Source: Cycas panzhihuaensis | Taxonomy: Eukaryota > Cycadophyta | Direction of reading: 5' to 3' | NCBI GenBank assembly: GCA_023213395.1 | Contig: CM041465.1 | Span: 189,169,741 to 189,233,740 of the forward strand | Length of the DNA stretch: 64,000 nucleotides | Shown here: positions 21,041 to 34,600 of the stretch, piece after piece | Layout: each line of letters starts with the position of its first letter | How positions within the stretch are numbered: the stretch's first letter is position 1 | Made by a program: the position numbers and the translations under genes | The notes under the pieces: generated by a model | Told to the model about the DNA's origin: nothing | Database searches by the model: none | What the model saw: only the letters and a program-made list of their open reading frames with translations

Positions 21041-23672
21041 TGAGATCACTCCCACTCGACATATCCAAGACTACTCACACTAAAGGGAACTAAGTCTAGG
21101 GTGTGAAACCTAGTATGAGGGTGTAATATAATCCTAGGTTACTCACATGGGATGCTTATGCACCACAGAGGTGCAGATTTGACAATGCACAAGAACACTC
21201 CCTTCTCCTTTTCTTAGGGTTTTAAGAAGGAGAGCACCATAGTTGGATAATCCCCCTTAATAAGGGGCCAACATGGCAAAGAAAACAGGAAAAGGAGGAT
21301 GGAAGAAAGGGGAGGAGAAAGAGAATAGGTAAATAAACTCAAACCCTCTTAGTTGGGCAAAAGGGTATGGTAAGTTTTTTGTTGTAATATTCTATAAGAA
21401 TGATAACAATAAGAAAGGAAAGAAATAAAGAGGAGTGAAAAATGAATCAAAACCTCACTCTCTTTCATTTTACCACTCTTTTCCTCTTCTTTTCTAAGAA
21501 AAAGAAAAAAACATATAAAGGAACAAAGAAAGGCTATAGGAACAAATAAGGGAACCTTGCTCTATTTGTATTTATCTTCTTTTTCTCTCTTTATTCTAAA
21601 AAGAGGAAAAGAAATCTATATGCTAATCAAAGGAGAGAGACATTAATGCATTCAAAATGAAGGAAACAAAGAGAAAGGAAGGTAGGTACTCTTCTTCTAC
21701 ATGCAACCCTAACTTAATATCCCATTATCTCTAATATTACTTTTTCTAAATGGAAAGGAAAAGGAACCTATTCCTTTTCCTAAAAAATAAATTCCTTCTT
21801 ATTTCATACATTGTAAGACACTCCCCAAAATCCCTTGTTCCTTCCTTTTGATGATGATGTAACTAATAAGAATAAATCATAAAAAGGAGGAAGGGATTCT
21901 TTATAAATAGGGGTATGAGATGAGAACAATGACAAGAAAAATGGAAAGGAAAGGAGGATAGAGTAAATGAAGCATATTCGGATCTAATAAACAGTTGATG
22001 ATGTCACTTCCCCTCACCCCTCTTCATCTTTACTCTCTACAAGTCATATTTCCAATTGAATTAGGATGATGGGGGTTCCACCTATGAACCCCAAATGAAT
22101 AAGAACAAGTAATGGAAAGTAAGTGTAGGAAAAAGTAAAGGAAATATATGCAATAAGCTTGCACAAAAAAAGGACAACGCTTACCTTATAAAAGCACACC
22201 TTCTCTAAACCCTAGTGTAGATGGAAGAGGGTTGCTTCTTCTTATACTTATAAGTTAGACCTAAAAATAAGGCTACTTTAATAATGCTTTAATAAATCTA
22301 CTTTCATAAAAGAAAAGTTAATTAATACTTGTGATAAAGGGATATGCATGCAAGCATGTGCAACATATAAGAGAATGGAAAAAAAAGAAATGAAGATAAA
22401 GTGAGGAGGGGAGAAGCGCCTCAAAATAATATGGCCCCCCTACAAGGGTAGTTCCCTTAGTTGTGATAAGGAAAACCTCCCCAACAAGCACTTACAACTT
22501 GATGGAAAATATATGGAAAGGAAGGGATGAAAGGCCAAGTAGATCCAATCCCTCCTTTAACTATTACAACTAAAAGAAAAGCTACCAAATCCCCAAAAAC
22601 CTTAGCTATATAACAAAACAATAATGAAGTAAAGAAAAGAAGGGTAGGAGGAGGTATCACTAAATGAAAAAATAAGGTTGGATGGGGGATGCCTAATCCA
22701 ATGGAGAAGAAGGAGGATGTGATGGTCATCCAATGTAGTACTCTCCAATATCCCTTTTCTTATGCTAGGTTGGTCTCCACTCCTTTACCTTAGCTCCTCG
22801 AGAATGTTAGTCCTATTAAGTGTGGAAGGGCTATTATGATAAAAATTTGGTAGTATTTCAGTATGGCAAGAAGAGTAGAAAATCATAGATGCCCCCTCCT
22901 CAAAATGGAAGGTTTTTATAGGGAAGAACAAGGTCAGGGGGTGGTGGTTTCATGCCCACAATGTGGAGAAACCACCACCCAAATCCAAGCTAGGAGCTAA
23001 GGTTGAAAGCTTAAATATTCATAAAATTTGAATAAAAAATAGGTTTTGGGATCCAATGGGGACTCCCAAAGGTGCAACAAGCCATCATATGCTAACGTGA
23101 TGTGGCAAGCCCACCTAACAAGGTAACAAAATAGATGTTGGGCCATTAGGAAGGTGATTGGGTAAGCTAACATTTATACCATATCCAAAGTTTCAGTATT
23201 ATATATATTTGGTTATGGTATTATAGAATACTCTATGGTACCACCTTCTACAGTAAGAAAAGTTGTGGAATAATAGTAGGAAGGGAAAATAAGGCCCCAA
23301 ATCAACTCTAAAGACACTCTAGCTCCTAAAAATAAATACCAAAGTCAAGAATGATGAGTGAGCAATGGGTGTAAAGGGAAAATGAGGCAAAACAGATAAG
23401 GATGGGGCTAAAAATGAGTTGTAGGGCCATGGGAGAGGCCCATTTTCTAAATGATAAGATGACCAGGGGTCTTTAAGGCCATAGGACTAGAGTCCTAGTC
23501 ATCATAGGCAAAAGACTAACATAAGTAAGTAAGATGAATAAATAAGTAAGCATCTAACAACTAATAAAATGCATGCTATGAGAGTAATAGAAACAATTTG
23601 ATGGAGGTAAAGATGCATACTTGAACTTACCTGTGTCACCATATTAATGCTATTCCCAAGAGCTAGGAAACA
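21041..23672 (-). repeat. 3' LTR of the minus-strand Tat element
   Basis: Matches 34671-37276 throughout in the same order, for example AAGACTACTCACACTAAAGGGAACTA near 21068 and 34694, and GGTGGTTTCATGCCCACAA near 22940 and 36572. Open frames inside are not evidence of genes. Confidence 0.9.
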
Positions 23673-23684
23673 TTGCCCCCTTGG
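23673..23684 (-). other. Polypurine tract of the minus-strand Tat element
   Basis: The minus strand reads CCAAGGGGGCAA next to the TGTTTCC start of the 3' LTR. Confidence 0.7.
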
Positions 23685-24849
23685 CAGTAGAACCTCTTTG
23701 CTCTAAAGTTGGAAGACAGTAAATGCTACCAATATAAATGATGTGAGATGAAACCAAACAATCAAATATGTGTGTGTGACAAGAGGTAATAATGTTTGCC
23801 ATAGTGATGCCTCATTAATAGATGGTCAGAGATGCACAAGCCATGGGGAAGGAAATCGGTTAATGGCAAGACTAAAACCTTAGCCAATCAACTAGACACC
23901 TAGGGTAAGCACAAGCAAGGAAGTTTCCAATCCAAGGGGTTACCTTAGTGGTCAACAAGAAGGAGGGCCAAATTACCAAGGGGTTGCCTTGGTGGCAAGC
24001 CATAAAAAAGGTAAGAAGGCCAAAGAAAAGGGGCTCAAAATATCCTTGAATAGGGAAGGGGAATGCATAAGGAGTATTCAAGGAGGAAGGAAATAATAAT
24101 AAATGAAAAGATGAGCAGTCACCATAGTTCAACCTCATTAGAAGCCAAGGTTTAAAGGTTGGAAGGGAGTTTTAACTATAGAACCAAACTAACTTTAAAA
24201 TGGGAATCAATGCCTCCATGCAATTCCAATGACTATAAACTCTTATAGGGTTTGAGGAAGATACCCTGGGAGTAAAATGGTCCTCCAAGGAAAAAGGGCA
24301 TAAAGGTTATGTACCAAAAAATGAGGGAAACAAGAGCCTAGAGGCTGAGAAGGGGGATGATATATTTCATTTTTGTACTACTATATTTTGATCAGAAAAG
24401 CTTGGAACTCCAAGGGTATATATACTATGCATACCTCAGTGGATAATTGTACACCCTTGCAAGGATTCTAGCTTCCTATGATGAGATGTACGAGAGACAC
24501 ATATATACATCATTATTATTTGTACACATGTATAGACATATGGACCAATTGGTTCCCTACTTTCTGGACTACATATGTACTTACTTTATTGCTCATGCTT
24601 AGTATGAATCTATGTATGGAGCTTGGCCCATACATCAGGCACACACAATCCATATGAAATAAAAAGTAATAAAAAACACAACTCATGATGAATAGTTTAG
24701 GCTCATCTCAAAGTGCTAAGGGAGCTTCTATTTCATGATGAAACTTCCAAAGAAAAAGCTATAAATAGGGGTTGTCACCATAGTTTTACCTCATCAGTGA
24801 ATGCTCCTTGGAGGTGAGGCTAGAGGGGATTGCCCTCTAAATCTACCTT
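23685..24849 (-). other. Non-coding 3' internal region of the Tat element
   Basis: Between the additional RNase H and the PPT. The longest frame (23872-24138, -) has no recognised signature. It is about 500 bases longer than the matching stretch of the + strand relative. Confidence 0.5.
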
Positions 24850-25310
24850 AATAGCTGACCAGTTGGGTTAAAAGAGAGTCATACATGAAAGGCAGATGAC
24901 ACTCTAGATTAAAGCCTACCAGGTTATTAGATTTGGTTTTGAGCTTATTCAAAATGTAATAGATATCCACAAAGGTAAATTTAGCTAAGAGAGACTTAGC
25001 TATTATGGCTAAGAGCCTCAAATATGGGGGGTGGATGTGATAGACCTATGTGAGTTGAGACATAATGATCTCAGAATCATAACACAAGGTAATAGGGCTA
25101 GAATAAAAATGGAGGGCATCCATCAATGCTTCTATGACAGTGACATACTCCACCTCACTGTTAGTGGCATTAAGTGAAGACATTCCATATTGCATAAGGG
25201 TATGCCTATGACAATCTTAAATAACCTAGGTAGTAGTTGATGGCTTGGGATTCCCATGACTACCCCTATTAGTATGGATAATTAATGACTCGCCATCTAA
25301 GCCAAGGATA
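24850..25310 (-). pseudogene. Additional RNase H domain (aRNH) of the Tat element, broken
   Basis: The minus-strand translation reads HTNRGSHGNPKPSTTT, then NATNSEVEYVTVIEALMDAL and CYDSEIIMSQL. This is the RNase H fold order DG.SRGNPGP, E in the NN..EY helix, and the central Asp in .DS. The first catalytic Asp is Asn here; the Glu and the second Asp remain. Two or more stops interrupt it. In this family the domain lies downstream of integrase, near the 3' LTR. The same domain occurs at 57780-58150 on the + strand. It would degrade RNA in RNA:DNA hybrids during reverse transcription. Confidence 0.78.
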
Positions 25311-25714
25311 AGGGTAGATAAATAAGAGTCATGAAAGGTAATCCCAACATAGGGCAATAATAAATCAGACACATGGTTAGGTTTATAAGTAATAATAACA
25401 TAGTCAAAACTAAATTAATACTAGGGACCTAACACATAATAGACTATATTGCAAGGTGGAGTGTAGGTGGAACAGGCTCAAGTACTTAAAGAGAGTCTAG
25501 ATGATAAATATATGTACTCTTACGAGTGACACATTGACACATATACCTATTAGGAGTTACCTGGATAGAATGGGAAAATGAAGGGAGTGACTAGTCTAGA
25601 TCTAGCAGCTCAAGAGCTATGCCAAAGTCAATAAGAGAGGGAAGGTTCTCATGGGATGCTTCCCTAGACGTATGAGAAGTAAAAGTAGCGTAATGTAAAG
25701 GGAGCTTATAGCCC
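25311..25714 (-). pseudogene. Polyprotein spacer of the Tat element, 3' part
   Basis: Continues, on the minus strand, the reading frame interrupted by copia B at 31061. It joins in frame across the insertion when one copy of TTAAC is removed. The deletion that removed RT-RH-INT relative to 38611-61863 must lie within this stretch. No domain was recognised. Confidence 0.5.
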
Positions 25715-25719
25715 TTAAC

Positions 25720-26376
25720 TATTAGGTAATGTGACAACAATGGTTAGGAGGCTAAAATTTTGATAGGTTGGCAACACGGTTTCCCACCCTAACCTTCCTC
25801 GAGGGGTTTAAGGGGGGCAGGAGCCCCCCTTGACCAGGGAGAGGGGGGTGGGGGGGGGGGGTGGAACACCCCTCATATAGATGGGGTTCAGGGGTGATAG
25901 CCCTCGACCCAAAAATTTAGTACTGGAAAGTATATTAAATTGTAAAGAAAATCATGGTCATTCGCTCAAAATACACTAGATTCTATGGTCAAGATTCATG
26001 CCTTGGATGACCCTCTTATGTAGCCTGATTTAGGCCATTTTTCATTATGTTGATTGTGTTCAATATACTGTGAGGATTTGGGCGGGTAGTTGTTGTTTCT
26101 GTGAGCACTCTGCTATAGGATTATATATATTTTCTCCATTCTATAATAATAAAGATCGATACCTTTCTTGTGTGGATGTTTTCTTAGCACACTACTAGGG
26201 TTTTACCATGTTATATCGGGTGTGTATGTGATGCTTGGCTTTCTTGTTCATTTTATTATTTTATCTATGGTTTAAGAACTTGCATGTTAAATTTTAGTTT
26301 CGATTCCTATAACTAGTTACAAGAATAGTTAAGATCTTGGTGGCAGTTTAAGGGTTGGGACCTTATCTTTTCAACA
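25720..26376 (+). repeat. 5' LTR of copia B
   Basis: Paired with 30408-31060. It carries a G-rich hairpin block at about 25790-25910 (AAGGGGGGCAGGAGCCCCCCTT and long G runs) and an AATAAAGATC segment near 26148 that could serve polyadenylation. Confidence 0.93.
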
Positions 26377-26378
26377 AG

Positions 26379-26391
26379 TGGTATTAGAGCC
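26379..26391 (+). other. Primer binding site of copia B
   Basis: TGGTATTAGAGCC follows the LTR end by two bases and resembles the initiator-tRNA-Met site. Confidence 0.85.
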
Positions 26392-26448
26392 ACTTTTATT
26401 TTTATAGTAAGTTTGTGAAGGTTTTAGTATTAGCTTTTTCTACACCAA

Positions 26449-29400
26449 ATGGTGAAATTGGAAACTGCAAAGTTTGAGGTGGAGAAATTCAATGGCAAGA
26501 ACAACTTTGAGTTGTGGAAGTTGAAAGTGTATGATGTTCTTATATAACAAGGTTTGTGCAGAGCTCTTATAGGCAAAATGAAGAAACCCATAGGGATGGA
26601 TGACAACAAATAGGATGATCTAGATAAAAAGGCTCTTAGCATAATACGATTGTTCTTAGTAGATAAAGTTCTATTTAACATCAAAGGGGAGCAGACAGAA
26701 GTAGGATTATAGACCCAATTGGAAGGCTTGTATATGACCAAATTAGTGATGAATTGAATCTACTTGAAGAGGCAACTATACTCATTATGGATGAAGGAAG
26801 GTACAAAAATTGTTGACCACTTAAATATTTTCAATACTCTTATTTGTCAATTAGCTAGTATCGATGTCAAAATTAAGGATGAGGACAAGGTTGTTTCCTT
26901 GTTATGCTTATTACCAGAATCTTAGGATAATATTGTCACCTTAATTAGTTTTAGCACTACAAATGAATTATAATATGATTATGTTATGAGTGCTTTACTG
27001 ATAGAAGAAGCATAGACGAAGTCTAGTCTTGAAACCTCCACACTAGAATCTATGATAGTAAGGGGTAGAACAATTAATAGAGGATAAATCTCTAGGGATA
27101 CATTGAGGTCAAAGCCAAAAGGCAAGAAGAGTAAGCTCAAGTGTTGGCACTGTAATAAGATTGGTCACCTCAAGAAGGATTGCTTTAAAAGAAAGGAGTT
27201 CTAGAAAAAGGAAGATCCTGCCAAGGAGGCTAATCAAGTGGAGTTAAATCAAGGTACGAATGATGATGTCTTGGTTGCTTGTAATGTTTCCCATTATCAC
27301 CATGACTGGTTATTAGATTCAGGTACCACATGTGTCCACATAAGAGTTACTTCTCATTATACCAACCTCTTGATGGTGGTGATGTGCTTATGGGAAATGA
27401 AGTTTCTTATAAGACAATGGGCATTAGTAGCATTAGAATTAAGATGTTTGATGGTGTAGTAAGAACATTAACTGAGATTAAACATGTACTTGATCTGAAA
27501 TGGAATATGATTTCCTTAGGTGAACTAGATTCAGGTGGTTATAAGCATATGGGTCATGAAGGAGTCTTGAAGGTGTCAAAGGGCACCTTAGTTGTTATGA
27601 AAGCCTTAAAGAAAGGAAACCTTTATATTTTAATGGGAAGTACAGATGCCAGCCATGAAGCTACAACATCAAAGATTGCAGAAGATCCAACTCAGTTATG
27701 GCATCAGAGACTTGGGCACATGAGTAAGAGAGTACTTAAGGTGATGATAAACTATAAGTTACTTCCTAACTTATAACTTTCAGATTTGGCTCTCTCCAAA
27801 CATTGATTTTTTAGAAAGTAGTGTAGACTCAAGTTTAAAGTAGGGAGTCACACTAGTAAAGGTGTACTAGATTATATACATTCAAATGTGTGGGGACCAT
27901 CCCTACAGTATCTAGTGGAGGATCATTATACTTTATCACATTTATATATGATTACTCCAGAAAGGTATGGGTCTATTTTTTGAAAAGTAAATATGAAGTT
28001 TTCAGTGTGTTTAAGCAGTTCAAGGCTCTAGTTAAGAATAACACTGGTAAGTCAATCAAATGTTTAAGAATTGATAATGGAGATGAGTTTAACTCCTTGG
28101 AGTTTGAGAACTATTACAAAGAATCTGGGGTCAAAAGGCACAAGACCACTAGTTATACTCCATAGCAAAATGGCATTACTAAGCACATGAATAGGATACT
28201 TTTGGAAAGGCCAAGAAGCATGCTAAGTAATGCTAGAGTGGAGCAGGGCTTTTGGGCAGAAGCTATTCAAACAGCTTGCTTTCTGGTAAATAGGTCACCA
28301 TCACTTGCAATAGATTATAAGATTCCTGAAGAGGTATGGGCTAGACATCCATGTGATTATTCAAATTTAAAAGTTTTTTGTTGTGATGCTTATGCCTAGA
28401 CTAATAAAAGTAAACATTCAAAATTAGACCAAAAATCTAAGAGATGTATCTTTGTTGGTTATGGTGATAAAGATGGTGTGAAGGGATATAGGTTGTGGTA
28501 TCCTACTACCCACAAAATCACCATTAATAGAGATGTTGTATTTGATGACTCTCCCCTTCTAAAATTAGATAGTATAGAAGTTGAAGTTAAACAGGAGCAA
28601 AAAGTTGAACATCAACAGTTCACGTTTAAAACCTAACCATCTTTGGAATCATAAGAGTAGAAAGATCTTTTTGAAAATGAATCCACAATAGATTTATAGT
28701 GTAGACACTCCTCTGCCAATAGTTAGAAGATCTACTTGAGTTAGTCATCCACCTAACAGGTATAACCCTTCTATTTCTATTACTTTGGTTTATAATGATG
28801 GTGAACCTACTTGTTATCAAGAAGCTGTAGATGATATCCATAGTGAGAAGTGGAAGAGGGCTATGTAAGAAGAGATAGATGCTTTGAAGAACAATAATTC
28901 ATGGGACTTGGTAGAACTTCTACATGGCAGGAAGACTATTAGTTGTAGGTGGGTTTTTAAGATGAAAATATATGTTGATGGAAAGATTAACAAATACAAG
29001 GCAAGACTAGTGGCTAAAGGCTTTGCACATAAAGTAGGTATTGACTTTCATGAGATCTTTTCACCAGTTGTCAAACTTGTTTTAATTTAAGTGTTGTTAG
29101 CATTGCTAGCTTCTCTTGGTTTGGATTTGAAATAGTTAGATGTAAAAATAGCTCTTCTATATGGAGATTTAGATGAGGGGATCTATATGGATCAACCAGA
29201 AGGGTTTGTATAAGATGACAAAAAAAGACTCGTTTATAGGCTTAGGAAATCATTATATGGCCTGAAGAAATCACCCAGGCAATGGTATAAGAAGATTGAT
29301 GCCTTCATGGAGAGCCAAAATTTTAAAGAAAATGAGTATGATCATTGTGTTTACTTTAAATTCATGGGCAATGGCTTATTCATTATCTTAGTATTATATG

Positions 29401-30359
29401 TTAATGACATGCTAGTTGTAAGCAAGAGCATGGAAGAAATCAATAAGTTAAAGGATCGATTAGCTAGGACTTTTGATATGAAGGATCTAGGAGTTACGAA
29501 ACAAATCTTAGGTATGGAGATACATAGAGATAAGAAAAGCAAGCTATGGTTATCATAGCAGAAATATATGGAGAAGGTTCTAACCAGGTTTGATATGGAA
29601 AATGTGAAACCAATGAGTATCCCATTGGCTTCCCATTTTAAGCTTTCTTTTAGTATGAGTCTTAGTAATGAAGAAGAAAAGGATTATATATCTCATGTGC
29701 CTTATGCCAGTGTAGTAGGAAGTTTGATGTATACCATGGTATGTACAAGATTTGACATTTCACATGTAGTTAGTGTAGTTAGCAAGTTTATGGCAAATCT
29801 AGAAAAGGAACATTAGGTAGCAGTGAAATGGGTGCTTCAATATTTAAGAGGTACAAGTGACTATTGCCTCACCTTTGGAGGTACAGGTAATTAGTTTTGT
29901 AGATATATTGATTTATACTTTACAGGAGATTTAGATAAGAGAAGGTCTACTTCAGGTTATGTATTCACTCTTGCAAATGGTCCAATTAGTTGGATGTAAA
30001 AATTATAGAGCACAATTGCATTATCAACTACAGAAGCTAAATATGTTGTTACAGCATATACTTGTAAAGAAGCAATTTGATTACATGGTCTATTAGTTGA
30101 GCTTGGAAGGAAATAGGAAAAGGTAAAGGTATTTTGTGATAGTCAAAGTATCATTTACCTAGACAAGAATCTAGCTTATCATAGTAGGACAAAGCATATT
30201 ACTCTAAAGTACTATTTTGTTAGACAGGTTGTGGAAGCAGGTGGAGTGGCACTTGAGAAGGTTAACATAAAATAGAATTGTGTTGATATATTCACAAAAC
30301 TAGTACTATTAGGGAAGTTCAAATGGTATTTGACTTCTCTTGGCTTGTAGAAAAGGTGA
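26449..30359 (+). pseudogene. gag-pol: Copia B gag-pol polyprotein, broken
   Basis: It starts at the ATG at 26449 and ends at the TGA at 30357-30359, matching the bounds in copia A. Gag spans about 26449-27210, with an intact CCHC knuckle at 27142-27183 (CWHCNKIGHLKKDC). Protease near 27310 has an intact LLDSG, then about seven bases are missing relative to copia A and the frame shifts. One base is missing near 27903 and about five near 28700, giving two more shifts. In integrase the first catalytic Asp is Asn (27885-27887), the second is intact (28073-28075) and the Glu is Lys (28181-28183). In RT the YVDD motif reads YVND at 29397-29408. RNase H runs about 29880-30290. Numerous stops are present. 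The enzyme could not work even without the stops. Confidence 0.93.
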
Positions 30360-30397
30360 TGAAGGGCCTAGGAAAGGTACAAAGTAAATTATTAACA

Positions 30398-30407
30398 AGG
30401 TGGAGAT
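30398..30407 (+). other. Polypurine tract of copia B
   Basis: AGGTGGAGAT directly precedes the 3' LTR, and the same tract precedes the 3' LTR of copia A. Confidence 0.82.
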
Positions 30408-31060
30408 TATTAGGTAATGTGATAACAATAGTTAAGAGGCTAAAATTTTGACAGGTTTGAAGTATGGTTCCCCCCCGAAACCTTCCTCCGGGGGATCCAA
30501 GGGGGGCGGAAGCCCCCCTTGGCTAGGGGGGTACAGGGGCAGGGGTGGAATGCCCCTTACAAAGAGGGGGTTTAGGGGTGATAACCCCTGACCCAAAAAT
30601 TTAGCACTAGAAAGTATATTAAATTGTAAAGAGAATTAGGGTCGTTCACTCAAAATACCCTAGATTCTATGGTGAAGATTTGTGCCTTGGATGACCCTCT
30701 CGTGTAGCCCAATTTAGGGAATTTTTCATTATGTTGATTGTATTCAATGTACTATGAGGAATTGGGCAGCTGGTTGTTGTTACTATGAGAACTCTACTAC
30801 AGGAATATATACATTTTCTCCATTATACAATAATAAAGATCAATACCTTTCCTATATAGATGTTTCCCTAGCACACTACTAGGGTTTTACCATGTTATAT
30901 TAGGTGTATATGTGATGCATGGCTTTCTTATTCATTTTATTATTTTATCTCTAGTTTAAGAACTTGCATGTTAAATTTTAGTTTCGATTATTGTATCTAG
31001 TTGTAAGAATAGTTAAGATCTTGGTTGTGGTTTAAGGGTTGGGACCTTATCTACTCAACA
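30408..31060 (+). repeat. 3' LTR of copia B
   Basis: 653 bases, paired with 25720-26376. It starts TATTAGGTAATGTGA and ends CTCAACA, followed by TTAAC. Confidence 0.93.
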
Positions 31061-31065
31061 TTAAC

Positions 31066-34000
31066 ATCCATGTCAATGTAACTCATGATAGCTAGCTAGC
31101 CATAGTTATCTATGCTAATGGGAGTAAACCTAACTAGATTAGGTTTAGAGTGAGATGGGGGCCTATCCTAGTAGGAGTTGGACCCTTTTAAAAGATTTTA
31201 TAAAGAGGGAAGAGGCTCATGAGGATCATTACCTCTGTAACTAAAGATAGCCTGGTAAGTAGGAGGAGATGCCTAAGAGAGGGGAAGCTCAAGAGTAACA
31301 ACCTTGATTTATCTTTTATGGACAAATTTTAGTTACCTCCATCATGACAAGTATACAAATCCCATTTGATCGAGTCATGGTTGACCCAATGGGAGGTTGT
31401 AATCGACATCAATATCGAGCATAATAATATCTACTTGAATGGTCTTCCCCACTAAGATAAGCATAAGGATAATAATCCTTAAGGGAGATTTCTCACTCCC
31501 ATGATATCCCTAGTATTTCTAAGGATGGGATCAAGAATCTCTATGCCTAATGCCTCTATCATCTAAATCAACATAACATTAACAGAGTAATCATTGTCTA
31601 TGATGGTCATCTTTAAAGTGAAATTAGAAGTGTCAATGGTAATAATGAATGGGTAGTGCCAATAATATTCCCATTCACTAGGGGATGGGAGGTCTCTAAG
31701 TTTAAATAAGATAGTGGTAGGCCCATAAGAGGTAGTGCCTATAGTATGGATGAGAGCATCTCATTAGCCAAGAGCCTTTAGGAGAAGAGTACATTACTTA
31801 GGGTAACTCCATAAGATGTCCATTATAGACATTCTTGTAGACATCGAGTGTAACTCTTTGATAATGGAGAAGGCCTTCCCCTTACCTGTGGGTTAGGGAA
31901 GAGTCCTTTTAAAATCATAATACCCAACGTGCATAGGGGTGTCTTTGGAACAATAGATATCTATGTAAGAGGAGCATCTATAAGGGGTTGTTGTGAGGAA
32001 GAGTAAGCTTCACTAGCCTCCTTGGTAGCTTGGGACCACATAACTGGGTACATGGGGGCAGTCTCAAGTAATTGGATAACTTTCCTCTCCTTGTTCTTAG
32101 AATAAGAAGAGGAGGTGTAGTGGGTTATAGGGCTAGGAGGAGGAGAGGGATCAGTAGGGGCTTTACTCTTAGCCCAATCTGAGGAAGGAGGAGGGAGTTG
32201 CCTCTTATTTCTTTCTCTCCTACTCTAAGGGAAATGGTCCCATTCCTCATGGTTGGGGAAGGGATCTAGATGAATAAGTTGCTTTATGTTTGGCTTGGAA
32301 GCACCCTGAGAAGGGAGCTTATGGGATGGAGAAAGCTAACAATATTGCTTCTAATACCGTAAGTTGTCATGGAAACACTCCTTATGCATGGAATAATACT
32401 TCTTTTAGGAGGGGATCATTCCCCTTTCTTTTGAGAAGTAGTATTGGTACCCATGAATGAGGAGGTCTTGGAAGTTTGATTGATAAGATGCTGGGATTCA
32501 GGAGAGGTTTGGGTTGGTTGTAATTTAAGGTCCCTAACCATTTGTTTAAAGGAGCGAATGGCCAAGGTAAGAGAGTCTAGGGTCTTATTGATTGTAGAAA
32601 TAGGAGTCCTAAAAATAGGTTGTTGTCCCTTTTAGTCATATGCAGGAGGGGATACCTCATGATATTATGATTATCTAAGAAGCTTCTTAAGACTGGCTTA
32701 GATCTCAATGGCTATCAATGCTAAGCACTTAACTATGGTAGAATCACAAGAGGTCATTCCCATTTTTAGGACCTCAATGTGTACCTTAGGAAACAATGCA
32801 TTAACAAAGAGGTCTCTCTTTAACTCTTTAGGGAATGTGGTTTTAGAAGAGCAAAGGAGGTCATGGAACCATTGCATAAAGTCATGATTCAACTCCTTAG
32901 GGCCTTATTTAAGTGAGAGTAGGGCTTTAACCCTACTCTTAAAAGGCTAAGCAATATCAAAATAGTTTACAAATTCATCAACTAACTATTGGAAGGTGGA
33001 AATGGAGTGAGCAGGGAGATGACAAAACCACTTAAGGGCATCTCCTTAGAGGGATTGAGGAAAAAACTTCATCAGAATATGGTTGTGAGCCCTATAGTCT
33101 ATGCATGCCATGGAAAATACTCTGACATGCTCTGTTGGGTCATGGGAAGAGGTACCATCAAACTTGGGTACCTGAAGAGGTAATAAGTTGATTCTTAGCA
33201 CCTTGATAGATAAGGGAGTTGATTCATAGTTAATGAAGGTACATGTCTCTAGTTGGGCTAGTGAATTAACTTAAGAATGAGGGAGTGTAGTATAAGGGTA
33301 CCTACCACCAACATTAGGCAACTAAGAGGTGGCATCATAATTATAATTCCCTTATTGGCAAGGAATATAGAAAATAGGAAGGTAGGAGATCCCTCCTAGT
33401 GGACATGAGTAAGCAACCCCTACATGGGAGATCATCGAATAAGGAGATAGATGAGAGGGTTTTACTATAGCTCAGGGATGAGTCGTATGGGGGTGTAAAG
33501 TTTAAGGATATACTCATATAGGAGTGGATGGGTATATGTATGAGGAAGCACTTATATGAGGCATAGAATAAGGTTGATGAAATGTAGGATGAGAAATGAG
33601 GTTTTACCCATATGGACCCCCAAGGAGAGGGGTAACCCAATAAGGATGAAGGGGATCAACCCCCTATATAGGAAGGGGATTTGATCCCCCATGTCCCTAG
33701 GGTTGAGATGTATACCTTAGAGGAATGAAGAGTGAAGGGTCCACAGCTTGTGGCTACAAATGAATGGAAGCCATGCCCCCATGTCCTATATGGCATATGA
33801 TAATGGCATGATTAAAGGATAGGAAGGGATAGTTGTAGTAATGGGTTAAGGCATGTTTGTTGAAAGTGAGGGTATACCTATCCCCACTAGAGGGGCTTGT
33901 ATACCTAAAGTGGTTTGGTTAGCTAAGAGAGATGCATGTGGACACATACCCTACTGGAGTTGCTTCCTACAAGGTAGAGGAAGTTGAAGGGAGAGATGAA

Positions 34001-34600
34001 GAAGGGGGAACAATGGAAGATAGGAGAGCCAAGGTTTGAAGGAACCTATGAAACCAATTAGGGATTGGTTGATAGTTACAGTCTCAAAGCACTCCTAGAA
34101 GGCTTTAACTATGTCCCTAAAAGAAGCATGTGGATGGTTATAAGAGGTGGAAACCTCCCCTTACTAACTGAAATAGGATGGATAGGTTTGGGAGACCTCT
34201 TTAGAACATGAAGTAGGAACCCTAGGTTGATGGCTTCCTATGACATGCATAGGAAGTAGTTGGAGGTCTTAGAAACCTTTAATTGATTATGTGGGATGGT
34301 AGGTTGGGTCCTCACCAAATTGGGTAAGATTGTAATGGGAAGAAGGGGCCTTAGAATGAGCCCAATCAGTAGCCCAATTGGAAGGGTAACCCTCCATTAG
34401 AGACTCATGGTTAAATGAAGGGATATAAGAATAAGTAGGCTCTACTTCAATGGCCAATAAGCCACATAAGTGACATTAAAAATATCACATGCATAGGTAA
34501 AACAGTCTACTTATGGAAGTAGAGAAATGCAAGAAGGAATAAACGGCAACAAACAAGATATAATAGAGAGAGATACCATAATGAACCTTAACAAAAGGAA
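31066..34600 (-). pseudogene. gag: Tat gag, protease and spacer, broken
   Basis: Minus strand, with numerous stops. A proline/serine/tyrosine-rich region (about 34600-33200) comes first. The gag core follows (about 33190-32698): a PKFDGTSSHDPTEHV block, GDALKWF, then FMQWFHDLLCSS and KELKRDLFVNALFPK. These match the + strand copy at 48480-48957 almost position by position. Protease (about 31620-31380) reads IIDNDYSVNVM, where the relative has VDNGSSVNAI, so the Gly after the active-site Asp-Asn is Asp. Then DIIMLDIDVDYNL follows. The spacer (31370-31066) aligns to 50380-50530 of the relative and is then cut by copia B. It would have formed the particle and its protease. Confidence 0.82.

Larger units (their letters stand above)
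25720..31060 (+). mobile_element. Ty1/copia element B (Tork/TNT1-like) nested in the Tat element
   Basis: LTRs at 25720-26376 and 30408-31060, perfect target duplication TTAAC at 25715-25719 and 31061-31065, PBS at 26379, PPT next to the 3' LTR. It is the same family as copia A (40698-46017). Its outer ends read TATTAG...CAACA, not TG...CA, in both LTRs. It is more decayed than copia A, with at least three frame changes as well as stops. The protease and RT motifs resemble Tork/TNT1-type elements. Confidence 0.95.

Noticed and set aside
22457-22729. 90-codon minus-strand frame with a copy at 36163-36417
   Set aside because: Again paired LTR sequence of the minus-strand Tat element.
25840-25865. 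Long G run as a possible assembly artefact
   Set aside because: Equivalent G runs occur in all four LTRs of copia A and B, so it is a real family feature, though its exact length may be unreliable.
32989-33183. 64-codon + strand frame
   Set aside because: It lies opposite the Tat gag core on the minus strand, which aligns well with 48480-48957.
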